Shown here: positions 20,706 through 32,800 of the stretch, in pieces
Position numbering within the stretch: the stretch's first letter is position 1
Layout: every line of letters begins with the position of its first letter
Source: Capitulum mitella
Taxonomy: Eukaryota; Arthropoda; Thecostraca; Pollicipedomorpha; Pollicipedidae
Assembly: GCA_030062745.1 (NCBI GenBank)
Contig: CP099844.1
Span: 26,660,596-26,724,595, forward strand
Reading direction: 5' to 3'
DNA length: 64,000 bases
Notes under the pieces: generated by a model
The model's input: only the letters and a program-made list of their open reading frames with translations
Databases searched by the model: none
What the model was told of the DNA's origin: nothing
Made by a program: the position numbers and the translations under genes

Positions 20706-23700
20706 GTGACGGTAATGATGCTGGTGCGGAGTGGTGCGGCAGCCTGCTGCCGACGGACGTTACGATCGTCACTCATGGCGATGACGCCGGACGTTCTGAC
20801 GAGGATCATGTCGGGGTCGCCATGTCCCGCGTGGCGGTGCGTGCGGCCACAGACCGCCACAGCTGCCTACACCGTGCGCGGGCTCGGCCATCGCCTGAGG
20901 CGACCGGCCCGCGCCGGCCCGCCTGCGTCATTGCGGTGGCAGAGTTCTGAGTTCAACGGGTTTGTGGCAGAGTTCTGGTTCGCTGCGGGCATTTCGTCCT
21001 GCACCGGGGGCCGGACATCCCGGGGCGACGGATCTCGCCTGACGAGCATCGCTCAAGGCCGCCGACCCTTGCGCTGCACAGCCCGTTACCTCACAGAACC
21101 ACGAGCCAAGAACAAAGCAATGCTGACGGTTCGTCTTATTTGCGCATTTTTGAAAACGTTTGGCCGCTGCAAATTTGAGACAAAACTTGCTTTCATCTTC
21201 TGTACTGGTAAGCAGAAGCCGATTTCTATTTTTGTCACGAAAGAAGATAATTTAGTATAGCACAAGCAGATGAACGGCCTTTGATGGTTTTGCATGGCTG
21301 ACATACGACTTCGCGGTTGTCCTCTGCCTGAGCATCGATTTTCATGCCGTACATGATAACCTTCTAGCGTACCGTGATCGAAGAAAGGAACCGCAAACCA
21401 CGGCCTGAAAAAGTCATCAGGCTATGGCAACATATTAATCAGACCTATGATGAACCTTTGGTCAACCAATCTTCTTTGCCAAAAGGCAAAATTAGTTACG
21501 GAGTATACATTCAAACAGTATATGTGGGTTTCTTTTGTCGTTCAAAAGTCATAACGAAAGCTGGGGAAACAAAAACGTTTCGCGCATTCAGAGATCAACG
21601 GGTTCAAACGAGGACAAATGCTGAGTGATGATCAGAGGCGGATCTCAAACGATGGGTGGTGCCCTTTTCCTGCTTTCTCTTCTGAAGTCACCAATCAAGG
21701 TCGACTAAGCAATCCAAAACCGGTTTAGGAGGTTAGCTACCAAAGCGTCCCGCCCTCTGCCTTCTGAATTATCGATCTGTCCTTGCTGGTGGCGCTAACG
21801 TGCAGCACGCTCGCTGACATGTGTTCTATCACCCGTTGCTGAGTTTATGACGCGCGTTTTTCCCTTGTAACTAACCCCTGTGATCCAACGTCAAGGGCCA
21901 AGGCCATAACGGCACAACTCGCTATTGCAGCGGTTATAGTCTTACGAAACCTAACGTTCAGAATGACCCGACTGCCGACCCGTAACTGCCAAGTGGAAAC
22001 GGCCAAACGGAACGCAGACACAAACAGCATCTGGCCAAGTGGATAGCTGCGCAAAATCGGAGAGGGTCAAATGTATAAAGTCACTCTGAGGGTAACGAAC
22101 TCGCAGCCCGTGGACGCCTGGACGCCATAAATGACGCAGAAGTGCGTTGAATTGAAGCAAAACAATTTCCTCCTTCAGGCCTTCGTAGTGTCTGGACGAC
22201 CAACATCGGCAGCGCTTACAAGGCGTTTCGAATTACGGTTTGCTGCGCCTTCTGGCCCGACAGTGAGCCGTATTCATCGTCAATGTCGCTCCGCGGTTCT
22301 TCCCACTGGTGGATCCGGGGGGGGGACATCTCGGTCATGGACCCCCATCCGCGAGTAGGGGAGGGGTAAAATGGTTGGCCCCACCCAAAATCCATGGGGT
22401 TACATACCCATGCATTTTGTGTATGTGCTCGTTATTCTATTTATTGCGTATGTACTCAACCAGTTTTGAAGTTGCCTGAACTCCGAATCCCACCTATGTG
22501 GCCAGCCTACCATCCCCTCCCTCCCGGTCGACGGCCTACCATCCATTTTCAGCCGCTGAAGTACACTCCGAACCCACGGTCAACATCTTCCACCCTTTCT
22601 CCCCCTCCCGGTCAACGACCTCGCTGGCCTACCATCTAGACCCAGGAAACTCTGGTATCCCCCCAAGCGGGGTCGCTGGATCCGCCCCTGGTTCTTTCCT
22701 GACGCTGTCCCGGCCTGTCGTTTGGGGGATAACAGATAATCTTTCTGTGTTTGGCAAACGTCTCAACAGATATCAAGCTGCCAACTGACGGCGTCCCCTG
22801 ACCACTCTCAGTGTCTCCAGTGACTTGCGGTTATCCCCCGTGCGTTTCTGCTACGGCCCAGCCGCTGCTGCACCAATGTTTGTTGACTTGCTTGTGAGTT
22901 AGGACGCACAGCCTCTTAGGTTCAAGCGTCCGTGTCTTGAATCAAGTCTTTTATCTGGCCGGGCGTCAGTCAGTCGTCTTGCTCCTGCACCAAGCTGGAG
23001 GAACGTGGGGGGACCGGTAGCGGGCGGCGCCGCCCAAAGCGATCCTGGTCTTTTGGGCGTTTTTTCAAAATGATCGGGAGAGCACCGGTATTCCTCATCC
23101 ACGTCGAAGTTTCATCTACGTCCATCACTTCTCAAAAACATGGTTAACGGTCATCGGTATAGGAACGTTGTCAAGGCTGATGAGACCGGGTGTGTTTTAC
23201 GGCACTTTCGTTCCGTGCAACACCCATGGCTGGGGATCCTGGGGGCTGGGGGGGGGGGGAAGAGGGGATCTCCGTCCACATTAACTTTTTTGAGCTTGTT
23301 AGACCAGGCCTATGGCAATGACTGGAAAGGATCGATCGGAAATCCTAGTCAGACCCCACAATAACTTTCGGAAATCGCCAGCCATTGGCAGCACCATAGA
23401 GCTATTGCTGAAATTATTTAATTACAATTGATACGGCCACTGCCATTTTGACACGTTTGCCTGCCTGCCTGTCCTATGAGTTGTTTCACCTATGCCAACG
23501 ACTGAGGTAGGCCGTTCCAGATTGACAGACCTTCAGTCTGGCAGTAAGCCCGATGGGATAATTTTGTGGCGCGTAAAGGCGCTTGTGGACACCGACATCG
23601 CACCTCTAAAACATAGAGGAGAAGGTTAGGCCCGCCTATACGCTATATTGAGCTTTGAGAGGGCAGTTGATTTCGACGCATAAAACTTCAGCGCAGCATT

Positions 23701-24180
23701 GCGACATTGCCGGAGTAAAAACAAACTGGTCGAACGAAAATAAACGTCACTGCGCGTCGTGGTTATTGGACAGAGCCTAGGCTACACTCCCACTGCGAAG
23801 TCTCACTGCAAACCATGGGGTGAAACTATAAAAGAACAGGAGGATAAAAGTGCAATCCCATCTTGGCGAAGAAATAAACATTTCGTCTTACATAACGCCG
23901 CATGGGAAGAGTGGACTTGATGAAATTTACATTCCCGTGAATTTTGAAAAAGTTCCACTTATCATGCAGATAGCAGTCCTCACGCTACCATGTTTGCTCA
24001 GTTATCTGGTGCTGGTGCACGACAAAATGGCTCAAGCTTCTCCGACCAGCTCGCAAAATCATTAGATCTTTGTTGTCGGATGGAACACATCTGCCGGTTA
24101 TCTGTGAGATACTGCGCCCCTCGCTTCGGCAGCCCGCCGGTATGTCCCGGGCTCACTGAAGCCCGACGCGGCATGTGCGG
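20706..24180. other. Intergenic stretch without a recognisable gene
   Basis: Mixed base composition. The longest frame (184 codons at 20706) has no domain-like content. Short G runs occur near 22317 and 23250. No RNA gene found. Confidence 0.5.
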
Positions 24181-24476
24181 GGTGCTCTCCCCACCCGTCC
24201 CTGTTCCGTCGCGGCACGCGCCGGCCTCTTTGAAGCTCGCGCCGCCTCTCCGCCCCCGGCGGTCACGTGACCCCGCCGCAGCGGCGCCGCGATCACGTGG
24301 TCCGCGCCGCCGCCCGGCGCCGCGGTCACGTGACTCTGGTCGCTTTGTTGCCACGGTCGGCGGGGCCGGGCCGGCGGCCGGCTGAACGGGCCAGTCGTCT
24401 GGGCTGGCTGCGCGCGTCGGGGCGCAGCGGTCCGTTCTCCTTGTTCGACGTTCAGCTGACTGGCCGAGTAGGTGAG
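24181..24476 (+). promoter_or_regulatory. CpG-rich probable promoter with three CACGTG boxes and a 5'-UTR splice donor
   Basis: CpG-dense block with CACGTG at 24264, 24294 and 24327, the outer two embedded in GGTCACGTGAC. A strong donor, GAGTAGGTGAGT, lies around 24465-24476, so this may be a non-coding first exon on the plus strand. The next coding exon downstream (29789) has a good acceptor just before it, so it could be the target (inference). Confidence 0.5.
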
Positions 24477-27400
24477 TGGGACCTGTTGCGGGCGCGCTCT
24501 GTGCTCGTCGCCCCGGTGTACGCCCGTGCGGTGGTCCCAGCCGCTGTCGGCAGAGGTACGTCGGCGAGCAGAGCTCGTTACGTTTTGCGACGCGGATCAG
24601 GATTGGTCGGCAAATGTGGCAGTCGCGGTCCGGTTCTCGGAGAAACCTGTCCGGCGACCGACGGGGGGAGGGGGTGCGCTGTACTGTGACTGAGGGCTTA
24701 CAGCGTATGCCGGGACAGCTGTTACGCCGTGTGTATGCGGGGTTCACGCAAACACTGGGGTAACTAGCAACATACGTGGTCTGGTACTGTGAGGATTTCG
24801 ACGTATCTGTACTAGGACAGCTAGCGATGACAGATGCTTGGTGCTGCGTGGATCTAAGGCGTACACTGAGGCTCGGACGAGTGATGTTGATACGAGGTTC
24901 ATCGGCGCATGGTGCACGCCGGAGTAATTGGTGACGGCTGTTGCGTGGAACTTTCACCGGAGCTTTTGGTGACGGGGTGTGTGCAAACTTCAGGGGGCAG
25001 GGTTGGCGGGTATCTGTGCACCTTCCGGCATCTGGCGAAAGGCTCTCTGTTGGACGCTTTGCGTGTGTGTGTCCTGTCATGTCTCGTGCCGGAAGAGTTG
25101 TGTGGTGATGAGAGGACGTAAAAACACATGTGAAGAGGAAGCGTTGCAGGAGATTGGTCGGACAGTGCTTAGATTGGATACATCTGGTGCTCTTCGGTCT
25201 CGTGGTGGGGGGTTTTGTGAAGTGCTCCTACTCTCGATTTGGATTGAAAGTCATCCGACTGCACTGTCTGCTCCTCGAAATGAACGTGAATGAACTGGTG
25301 CGAAAACTGAAATCGGAGGCGGCCCATGCTTGTGATGATACATGGGAGTATTTTTCCACCGCAGAAAAAAACTGGATGGTGCTGTGCACCACCCGAACCG
25401 CGCATCGCACTTTAGGGACTCGTCGTCACCCTGGTCTCCCTGTATTTTGAGACCCCGTTCGTGTGGCGGATTTTCTTTCTGTTTGCATGACCTTGACCTT
25501 GTTTTTGTTGGCGCCGTCACTGCCCGATTGCGCCGCGCGGCGCCAGCAGTGATGGTCGCTCCCTTGCTAGCCGGCAGCCAACATATCACAGCCTCTTCCG
25601 CGGGACTTCAGCCAGAAAACGGTTTACTTAGGGACACAGTCGACAATTTAAAGACTTTCCGGTATCCAGTCTTGATTCTGATATGAACTATGTCCATGGG
25701 CAGCGAAACGGGGAAGGTCAGGGGCGCCGTGCCCCCCCCCCCCTAACTGGCCGAATTTAACATTAACCCTATGGCGTTGCATGGAAAGAAATGGGTCGAA
25801 AACCAGCCGATGCCCCCTCCCCGCTTGCCAGAGTGCGTTTCGCCGCTACCGGCTTTGTCCGGGTCTCGCCATTACGAAGCGCACGACATTTGAAACGCGA
25901 GACGGGTCTGAGCTCTTCTTAACTGTAAAGGCTGTTCAGCGGCGCTACGATCGCACATGTTCCCCGCAGGTGCATCGGCGATACTCGGGATCTTAGTTCG
26001 CGGGGTTAGCTGGCTGGAATCTGGGCGGGGTCCGGCGCCCCTGACGCGGCAGTCGGCCCGTGCTGACCGCTGTCCCGTGCCGAGGGCGCAGTGAAGGCCG
26101 CGCGGCGTGTTATGGCGCAGCGGCGGCGCGGTGTCAGCCCTCCAGACCTGGCAGCCGGCGTGAGGCCGGCTGGCGTAAACAGACGGGCGCCGCCCGGTCC
26201 CCAGGCCCGGCACCCGGGCCGCGCCGCTCTCGTGCCTGTCGCTGGCGGCTGCCGCGGCGATGGTGGGGCTAGTGGCATTGGTTACTGCTGAGAGATGATA
26301 GCAGTGCTAGAGTTTGCTTCATCAAGGAATGTCCGGACTCTTTGAGAGCATGAGTGGGTTCGCAAGGATACTTTCATCTCCAGAGCTCGCAGAGAGAACA
26401 GAAATTTCAACCAAGATGGGTCCGTGTCGTTATTTGAGCCCAAACTGTCATCTAATTGCTGAGCACTGGCATGAATGAAATGTTGTTCGGCCTTGGGATG
26501 AACGTGTGCTTTTGCCATTTCATCAGCCATAATCACACAGATCCGGGCGAAATTTTTGTCGGCGAGTTCACGGCAGGCCTTCGTTCAGACTGGCCGGTTT
26601 GCAGCGAAACGTCATTTCCGGCTCTGCCGTCAGACTCGGCATTTCTGTTTCCGCGCAGTCATTCGCTCCCAGCAACATTGCAGAGCGCTGCACTGGTTCA
26701 TTGCGTTGTCGAAACGCGACCGATACCAGAACCGCCACCGCAGCCGGCGCAACCGCTGCGGTCGACGCTTGTCCTTGGTGGTCTCTCAATGGCTCACCTT
26801 TTCAGCTGTGCTTTGGTTGACGGCGGACGGTGGACAGTTAATGCACGGACTGCATAGGGGCTGTAGCTCCGGCGTTGATCGACAGACCAACGGTCGATTC
26901 AGACTCTAAACAGATTCCTGGTTTTGCCGTCTTATTGTCTTTGTTTGTCCTTGGCACTTTGGATGGTACGTTCGTTCACATGTTATAGGTGAGGGCTGTA
27001 TGTAAATAGCGCTAGTAGGAGGGATATTTCCCCTCTAATTTTGGCAAATGGGCTTTTGTCCCTCCTCGAATTTTGGTCATCAAGGGCGCGTTTTTTGCAA
27101 TTTCGCGTTGAAAAATATGACTTTGGGTCAGATTGTCCCCCAGTTTCTGATTCCCCTTCCCAGTTTCTGGGACGTCGCTACATCCATGATTGGGAAACAT
27201 AAGGGAACATAGTAGGGTATTTTTACGTTCCCAGACTTATTAAGCTGCCCTTTAGTTACATTTGTTAATTTCGAAGCTCAGAATTCGCATTTTTTCACGG
27301 GAAAATGTTACTTCCGAATGTTATGAAATGGGACTATGGGCTTTAGGTTTCAGTTACTTCTTGTGGCGGTTCATGAAGTATGAGGAATGTGAAAGACGTC

Positions 27401-29762
27401 TGTCTGCTGTCAGGTTTTCCCACCTAAAGAAAAAGAAGTTCCGCCACTGTGCGACATCAGTTCCCCTGTTTTTGTACGCGTTCTGCGTCCGTACGGACGT
27501 CTTCCCGTCTCCCTGCCGTTGGGTGCTTCCAGCCGGGCGGCTCTGGCGGAAATAATGCCAGACCGGACAGCGGCACAGCAGGCACTACCTGGAACCGCCA
27601 GGGCCGCCGAGCCTCGCCTCCGATGAGTCAGCGGCCGGTTTGGGTCAATGCGCCACGCGTCAAGCCGCCACGCGGCGCTCGCGGCCCGTTCTCCAGTCAC
27701 CGCGTCCGACGGGACCGTTCCGGCGGCTTTTACGCGCTGTGGACGGGGCAGCTTTGACGCCCGGCGGACCCTCCGTGGACACTGCCCCGGCAGGTCGGCA
27801 GGCGTCGTCCCGTGGCGCGCGGCGTCAGCGTCGGTGACCGTGCCGGCCACATCGTGTCAAGCGGCGCCGCAGGAGATCGCGCCTCTGGGCCACGGCGCAG
27901 GCGCCGACACGTCGGCCGGAGGCCTCCGGTCAGCGACGGGCGACTATCAGGGCTGCTGCGGCGGCGACAGCTGCGGCCGGCTGACTCAGCCGGCCGCAGT
28001 CTGGCCCCGGGCGGAGCTGGCTCCTTCTTCCCCGGGGGCCATGTGCTGGGCGCGCGGTGGTGCGGACAGACTGGTCGGATGACTCACGATGCGATTAGGA
28101 CGCGCCGCTCCGACGCACCGACTCCCCCGGGTGGGCTCCGAGCCTCGTGGGTTGGAGCCGTCCGCGTGGCTCGCGTCACGAGCGACGGCGGTCCGTCGGC
28201 CGGATCCCAGTCGCTCTCGCCGTGAACCGCCTGTCTCGGCCGTGAACCTGCGCGTTCCGTGCGCGGCGCCGCGGGGCTGTCTTCCGGCCGCTGCCCTGCG
28301 CTGCGCGGCCGCGCTTGCCCGGACCGTTCGTCGCTCATGTCCCGTGTGCAGCCGTTGGGCTGTGCCAGGCGCCGCGCCGGTGCGCGGTTTGAAAGGGCGT
28401 CGGCCGGATTGTCCGCGCGTTCACGTGACTGACGGTGGCCGGGGGGGGGGGGGGTCTGCTGCGTGGAGCTGCATGTTGGCCCGGTTGTCTAAATCCTGCC
28501 CGATCAAATCGCCTGGTCGCGGTAACCGCACGTCCAGCCGCTGGGCGTGATGTCATTTTCGTCCGACGTGCTGCGAAGCCGGACTGACGCGTTCAGTGCA
28601 GCTGCAGAAGAGCTAACTACACATCAGTTTGATCCAGTTTGCCTGACCTGTCTTCGGAAGTTCTGCGTGCTGCCCTCGGCTAGCAGGGCTGTCGAATTGC
28701 GAATGTAGCCCGCGTTTTTCTCCCTTTTTAGACGCCTAGACAAGTTAGATTTGGGTGGAGCACCTAGAGCGAGCTGCGGGGAGGGGACACTCCAAACCGC
28801 GCGATACCTGCCTGAATTTGGCCGCGACGTTCCGGTTTTGGGGGCAACGCAGTACGTCCTCCTCGTCCTTGTCACACCTACAAGTAAACCAGCTGATGCC
28901 ATTGCGCATTCCCAGACTGCGTGGACGCCTGGAATCAATTACCAACTCTTTCAGAGACTGTTGGCACTTTAAAACCAAACTCTCGAGACCACGCAATTGG
29001 GCGCTGTGTGCTCTCTCTGTGGCCGTCCTGGCCCGATTCCCCCAGGCCGGATGCGGTATCGGGCGGGCCATCTATTGCCGGGCCGGGTGACCGACAGCAG
29101 GCCGGCAGCGAGACGCCGACGGACGCAAATCTGGACCGGCGGCCGGATGTCCCCCCCCCCGCCTGCTCTCCCCCGTCCGGCCCGGCTCCTGCACGGTGCA
29201 CTGTGGCCACTCCCCCTGAATGCCGTGACCCGGCGCGGACCGTCACGGCCCACCAGAGGCGGCGTCAGGGAGGCTGGGACGGAGGGCGTGACCCCCAGTC
29301 CTTGGTCCGGACCGGACCAGACCGGACCCGACTGGCCGGCTGCTGGGCCCCGTGTTGCTCGGGACTGCACAGACATCATCCTGCAGCGGTTTTTGTTTGC
29401 AGCGCTCAGTCTGATGTGCGGCAATCGCTGTTTTTGCTGATGTGTTCCCATTGTGCAGGATGGCTTTGTTCCCAGTTTCTGGAGATGCCACTTGTGATCA
29501 CGTAACTAGGGAGGAAGATGTATCTGCTTGTTGATATTTCCGTGCGCGGGCATTTGTACGAAATGTTCGGTTTATACTAGCTCACGGTGTAATGTTTAGA
29601 TGTCCCCAAAGCCAGGGAAAAACCCTAAGCTTTAACTGAACATAACGCCATGTGTCTCTGCGCTGCCCACGGCATTCTGAAGCCATCCTCTGTATTTTGC
29701 GATTTGTTCTTGCCTCCGTTTTGGTCTCGGGCCTCACGCAGCCGTGTCCCTGCTTCGCTGCA
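24477..29762. other. GC-variable non-coding stretch upstream of the secreted-protein gene
   Basis: Two further GC-rich patches (25980-26280 and 27490-28560) contain long random-looking frames without known motifs. Another CACGTG lies at 28422. If 24181-24476 is the first exon, this is its first intron. Confidence 0.45.
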
Positions 29763-29788
29763 GAGCATCGGCTGCTCGCAGCGGCAGG

Positions 29789-29888
29789 ATGCGTGTGGTC
29801 GGCGTGCTGCTGTTGGCGCTGGCCGCGGGCGTGCCGGGCACGACGGCCCAGCTCGAGGTGGTGGAGGTCGGCAGCCTGATCCGGACAG
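29789..29888 (+). CDS. DUF4803-like coding exon 1 (signal peptide)
   Basis: ATG at 29789; 33 codons plus one base; donor ACAG|GTAACA. The acceptor TTCGCTGCAG ending at 29762 implies an upstream 5'-UTR exon. It encodes the hydrophobic leader and LEVVEVGSLIRT. Confidence 0.75.
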
Positions 29889-32800
29889 GTAACAGCGGTC
29901 GCCGCACTGGCGGGCTGCCAAGACGCAGGGCCGCGTCAGGGGCCGGTAAATGAACCGTCACCGCCGTCTTAGCCATGTGTCACCGCACCGTCATGTGGTA
30001 GTCAGACCGGTCGGCGGTCTGGCTACCACATGATTGTCAGTCGCGCCGCGAAACAATGTGACAGTCACATTGTTTCGTGACTTTTTCCAAGTCACATCAA
30101 AGTCCGTTGTGCCGTTTGTCGATAATGTTTGTTTGCGTGTTTAATCCGCTTACATATGTGAACGTGGTGTCTGCATTCCCACTTGACTCGTTTGTCGATG
30201 ACGAAAATCACGCTAACCTCACATTGTATGTAGATGACCCAGTAGCATCTGAACCACGGTGGAGAGGGGGAGAAGGCAAGCGTGATTTTTACCTCGTTTT
30301 TTTCCATTCATCGCCACAGAGGCAATGTTAAGTGTAACCCAAAGTTGGAGGAGGGGAGGGGCACCTACCCCCGCCCCCGTTCCTACGCCCCTGAGGTGAC
30401 CCCAAGAAAACGCATGGTTAGAACAGAGCGTGAACAGAGTTAGAAACAGAACAGGTGATCAGTCCTACGATCCTCCACTTCCATCGCCACTCGGGAGGTG
30501 TCCGACCTGTCGCTGGCCTGACCCTGGCCTGCCCCTGCGGCACGCCTGTCACCCCGTCCCTCCGGCCGCCAGCGCTCGGCGTCGCCGAGTTCATCTCCGA
30601 AACCTGGAACGAGTTCTTCGCCAACTCGACCGGCGTGGAGCTGCCGAACCTGGGCGTCCTGGGCGGCGGCGGCGGCGGCGGCGACAGCGAGCTGCTGGTC
30701 CGGTTCGGCGCGCTGGCCGACCGCATCGGTGCGCTGGAGAACAACGTGCGCGCCGTGCGGCGCTCGCTGCGCCACATCCGCAGCAGCCTGCCCTCCGAGA
30801 TCCGCTGGGAGCTCACCATCGAGACCATGGAGAACCTGCTGCGACCCATCACCAGGTGAGGCCGGCGGCGGCCCGCCGCGGGTCCCTTCGCTGCCGTCGC
30901 CGTTCGGATTTGTCCGTGGTTGCATGGTTGTCATTGTTTTACTGGCCGATTGCATGTTCAGGAACATATCGGTGTCCGAAACAGCTGTATCGCTCCAAAG
31001 GCCCAGGCATGGCTATCAAAACGGTTAGCGTGTTGGGCTTATTTTTATGATGTGAAAACGTTTCTTGTCGACGATGGCATGTTCGTGAGGGTACGGCGTC
31101 GATCTGCACACAATGCGCCAACCAATGGCGGTGCAGCGCCATTTTCTGGCTGATTTTGGACGCTGCTGCCCGGGCGGAGGCGCACCTCTCGCGACAGTGC
31201 GCCGGCAACGGGCCGGCTCGCATCATTACCTGCGTTAATGCTCCCGCGGGCGTCAAGGCCAACAGGGTCTGCGTCCGTGCATGCGAGTGGTTCACATTCC
31301 CCAGCGACCTGGCCCGGCACGCGTAGCTCGCTAGTGCCAATGCACCCGCCGCGAACACAATGAACAATGATCGCTCGGCATTCCCGTCCGGGAACGTACG
31401 GGCGCAGGGACGATATGACGTCACTCCTCGTCACTCGATACCCGTCATCGGATGCAGCGGTGAATGCTCGCGCGTGACACTGGCCCGTTTCTAAGGCGGA
31501 TTGCGCTCAGGGTTGCGCTGCTGACAGCAGGAAGGGCTGTCCGCGTGCTCTGTGTGGCCCGGACTTCTGGAAGCTGATTGTTATCGCACGAGTGAACTGG
31601 CTTCGGGTTAGCGATAAGGTTTCGCCGCAGACCTGGTGACACCTGGTGGCGTTATCGGGCAATGTGTCGAACAGAGAGCGCTTGGCTGAAAGCAGCTTCT
31701 CTTCAGCAGAGGCTACGCGTTCGGCTGACAGCTGAGTCGATCGTTCTTCAGTCTGTAACGGTATCACGTCCTCCGGCCAGCAACTACGATCGGTTCCTGT
31801 ACTACCAGCAGCACAACGACACCGTGGAGCGCCACACCCTGGAGGACTTTGCCACGCACGCCGTGTCCCACGATCCGCGATCGCTGCAGTCGACCATGTC
31901 CAACCTGCACCACCTGGCCAAGGGGCTGGGCATGCACTCGACGCCGCACGCGCGCCAGCAGCGGTACGCCTTCAAGCAGGGCTTGTTCCGGCAGCTGCAG
32001 AAGGTGCTGACGGTGAGTGGACGAGTGCGGGAACTCCCTGTGGGATAGGAATCGCGGGCAGGCTTCTCGTTTTGAATGGGCCGGACGAGGTTCCTTGTGC
32101 AGGTCCGGGTCCGGTCCGGTTCCAGGCGACTGGATGCTCTTCAGGCTAGTGACGTCAAGATTTGTTGGTTCGCGACCTCGGCGCACAGGGCGTCTTTGTC
32201 GGTGACTCGTGGAAGAACGCATTGCTTGTTCGTCGGCGAGACGCTAAACGGTGTCATTCGAACAGCCTGTCTGTCCCCGTGATACCTTTGAGATACGGCA
32301 ACGGGTGGATTTGGTTTTATGGTTGGATACGGCAGCGGGTGGCTTTATGGTTCATCGCGGAGCCGATACCGTCGATGCGTAACATAGTCCACGATCAATC
32401 CCACCGATCATCAGGGGTATCGACCGAATGGCTGGTGGTTACCGAGAGAAATTTTAGCTCTATTTTTTCCATGCGCTGCCGTAGAACTAATGCTAAATTT
32501 CCGTGTTATGTGTGTTGCACTTCAAACACCAAAATACTGGTGGCTCCACCATTGCATATCGTGACAACAGCGAAGTGGTGCCGGCATTCCCTGGCCTTAC
32601 CCGCCGGGTGAACACATATCCAGATGAGGTGAGAGCTGCCTCTCTTCCTCAGGGCTCCAAGGAAATGATCTGCGACTTGAACCAGTCGCCACAGCAGATG
32701 GCGTACGGCCTGTACGGCATCATCGCCCTGGCCCTGGCCAAGGGTTACTCGATGATCCAGTTCTCATACATGCTGCTCCGGCTGTATGACAAGGGTAAGG

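Noticed and set aside
23998..25080. 360-codon minus-strand frame
   Set aside because: Covers the CpG-rich block. Arg/Pro/Thr-rich without any known domain or conserved spacing.
29991..30077. Tandem microRNA precursors
   Set aside because: Stems of 14-20 bp with loops of 1-5 bases are too short for Drosha/Dicer precursors.
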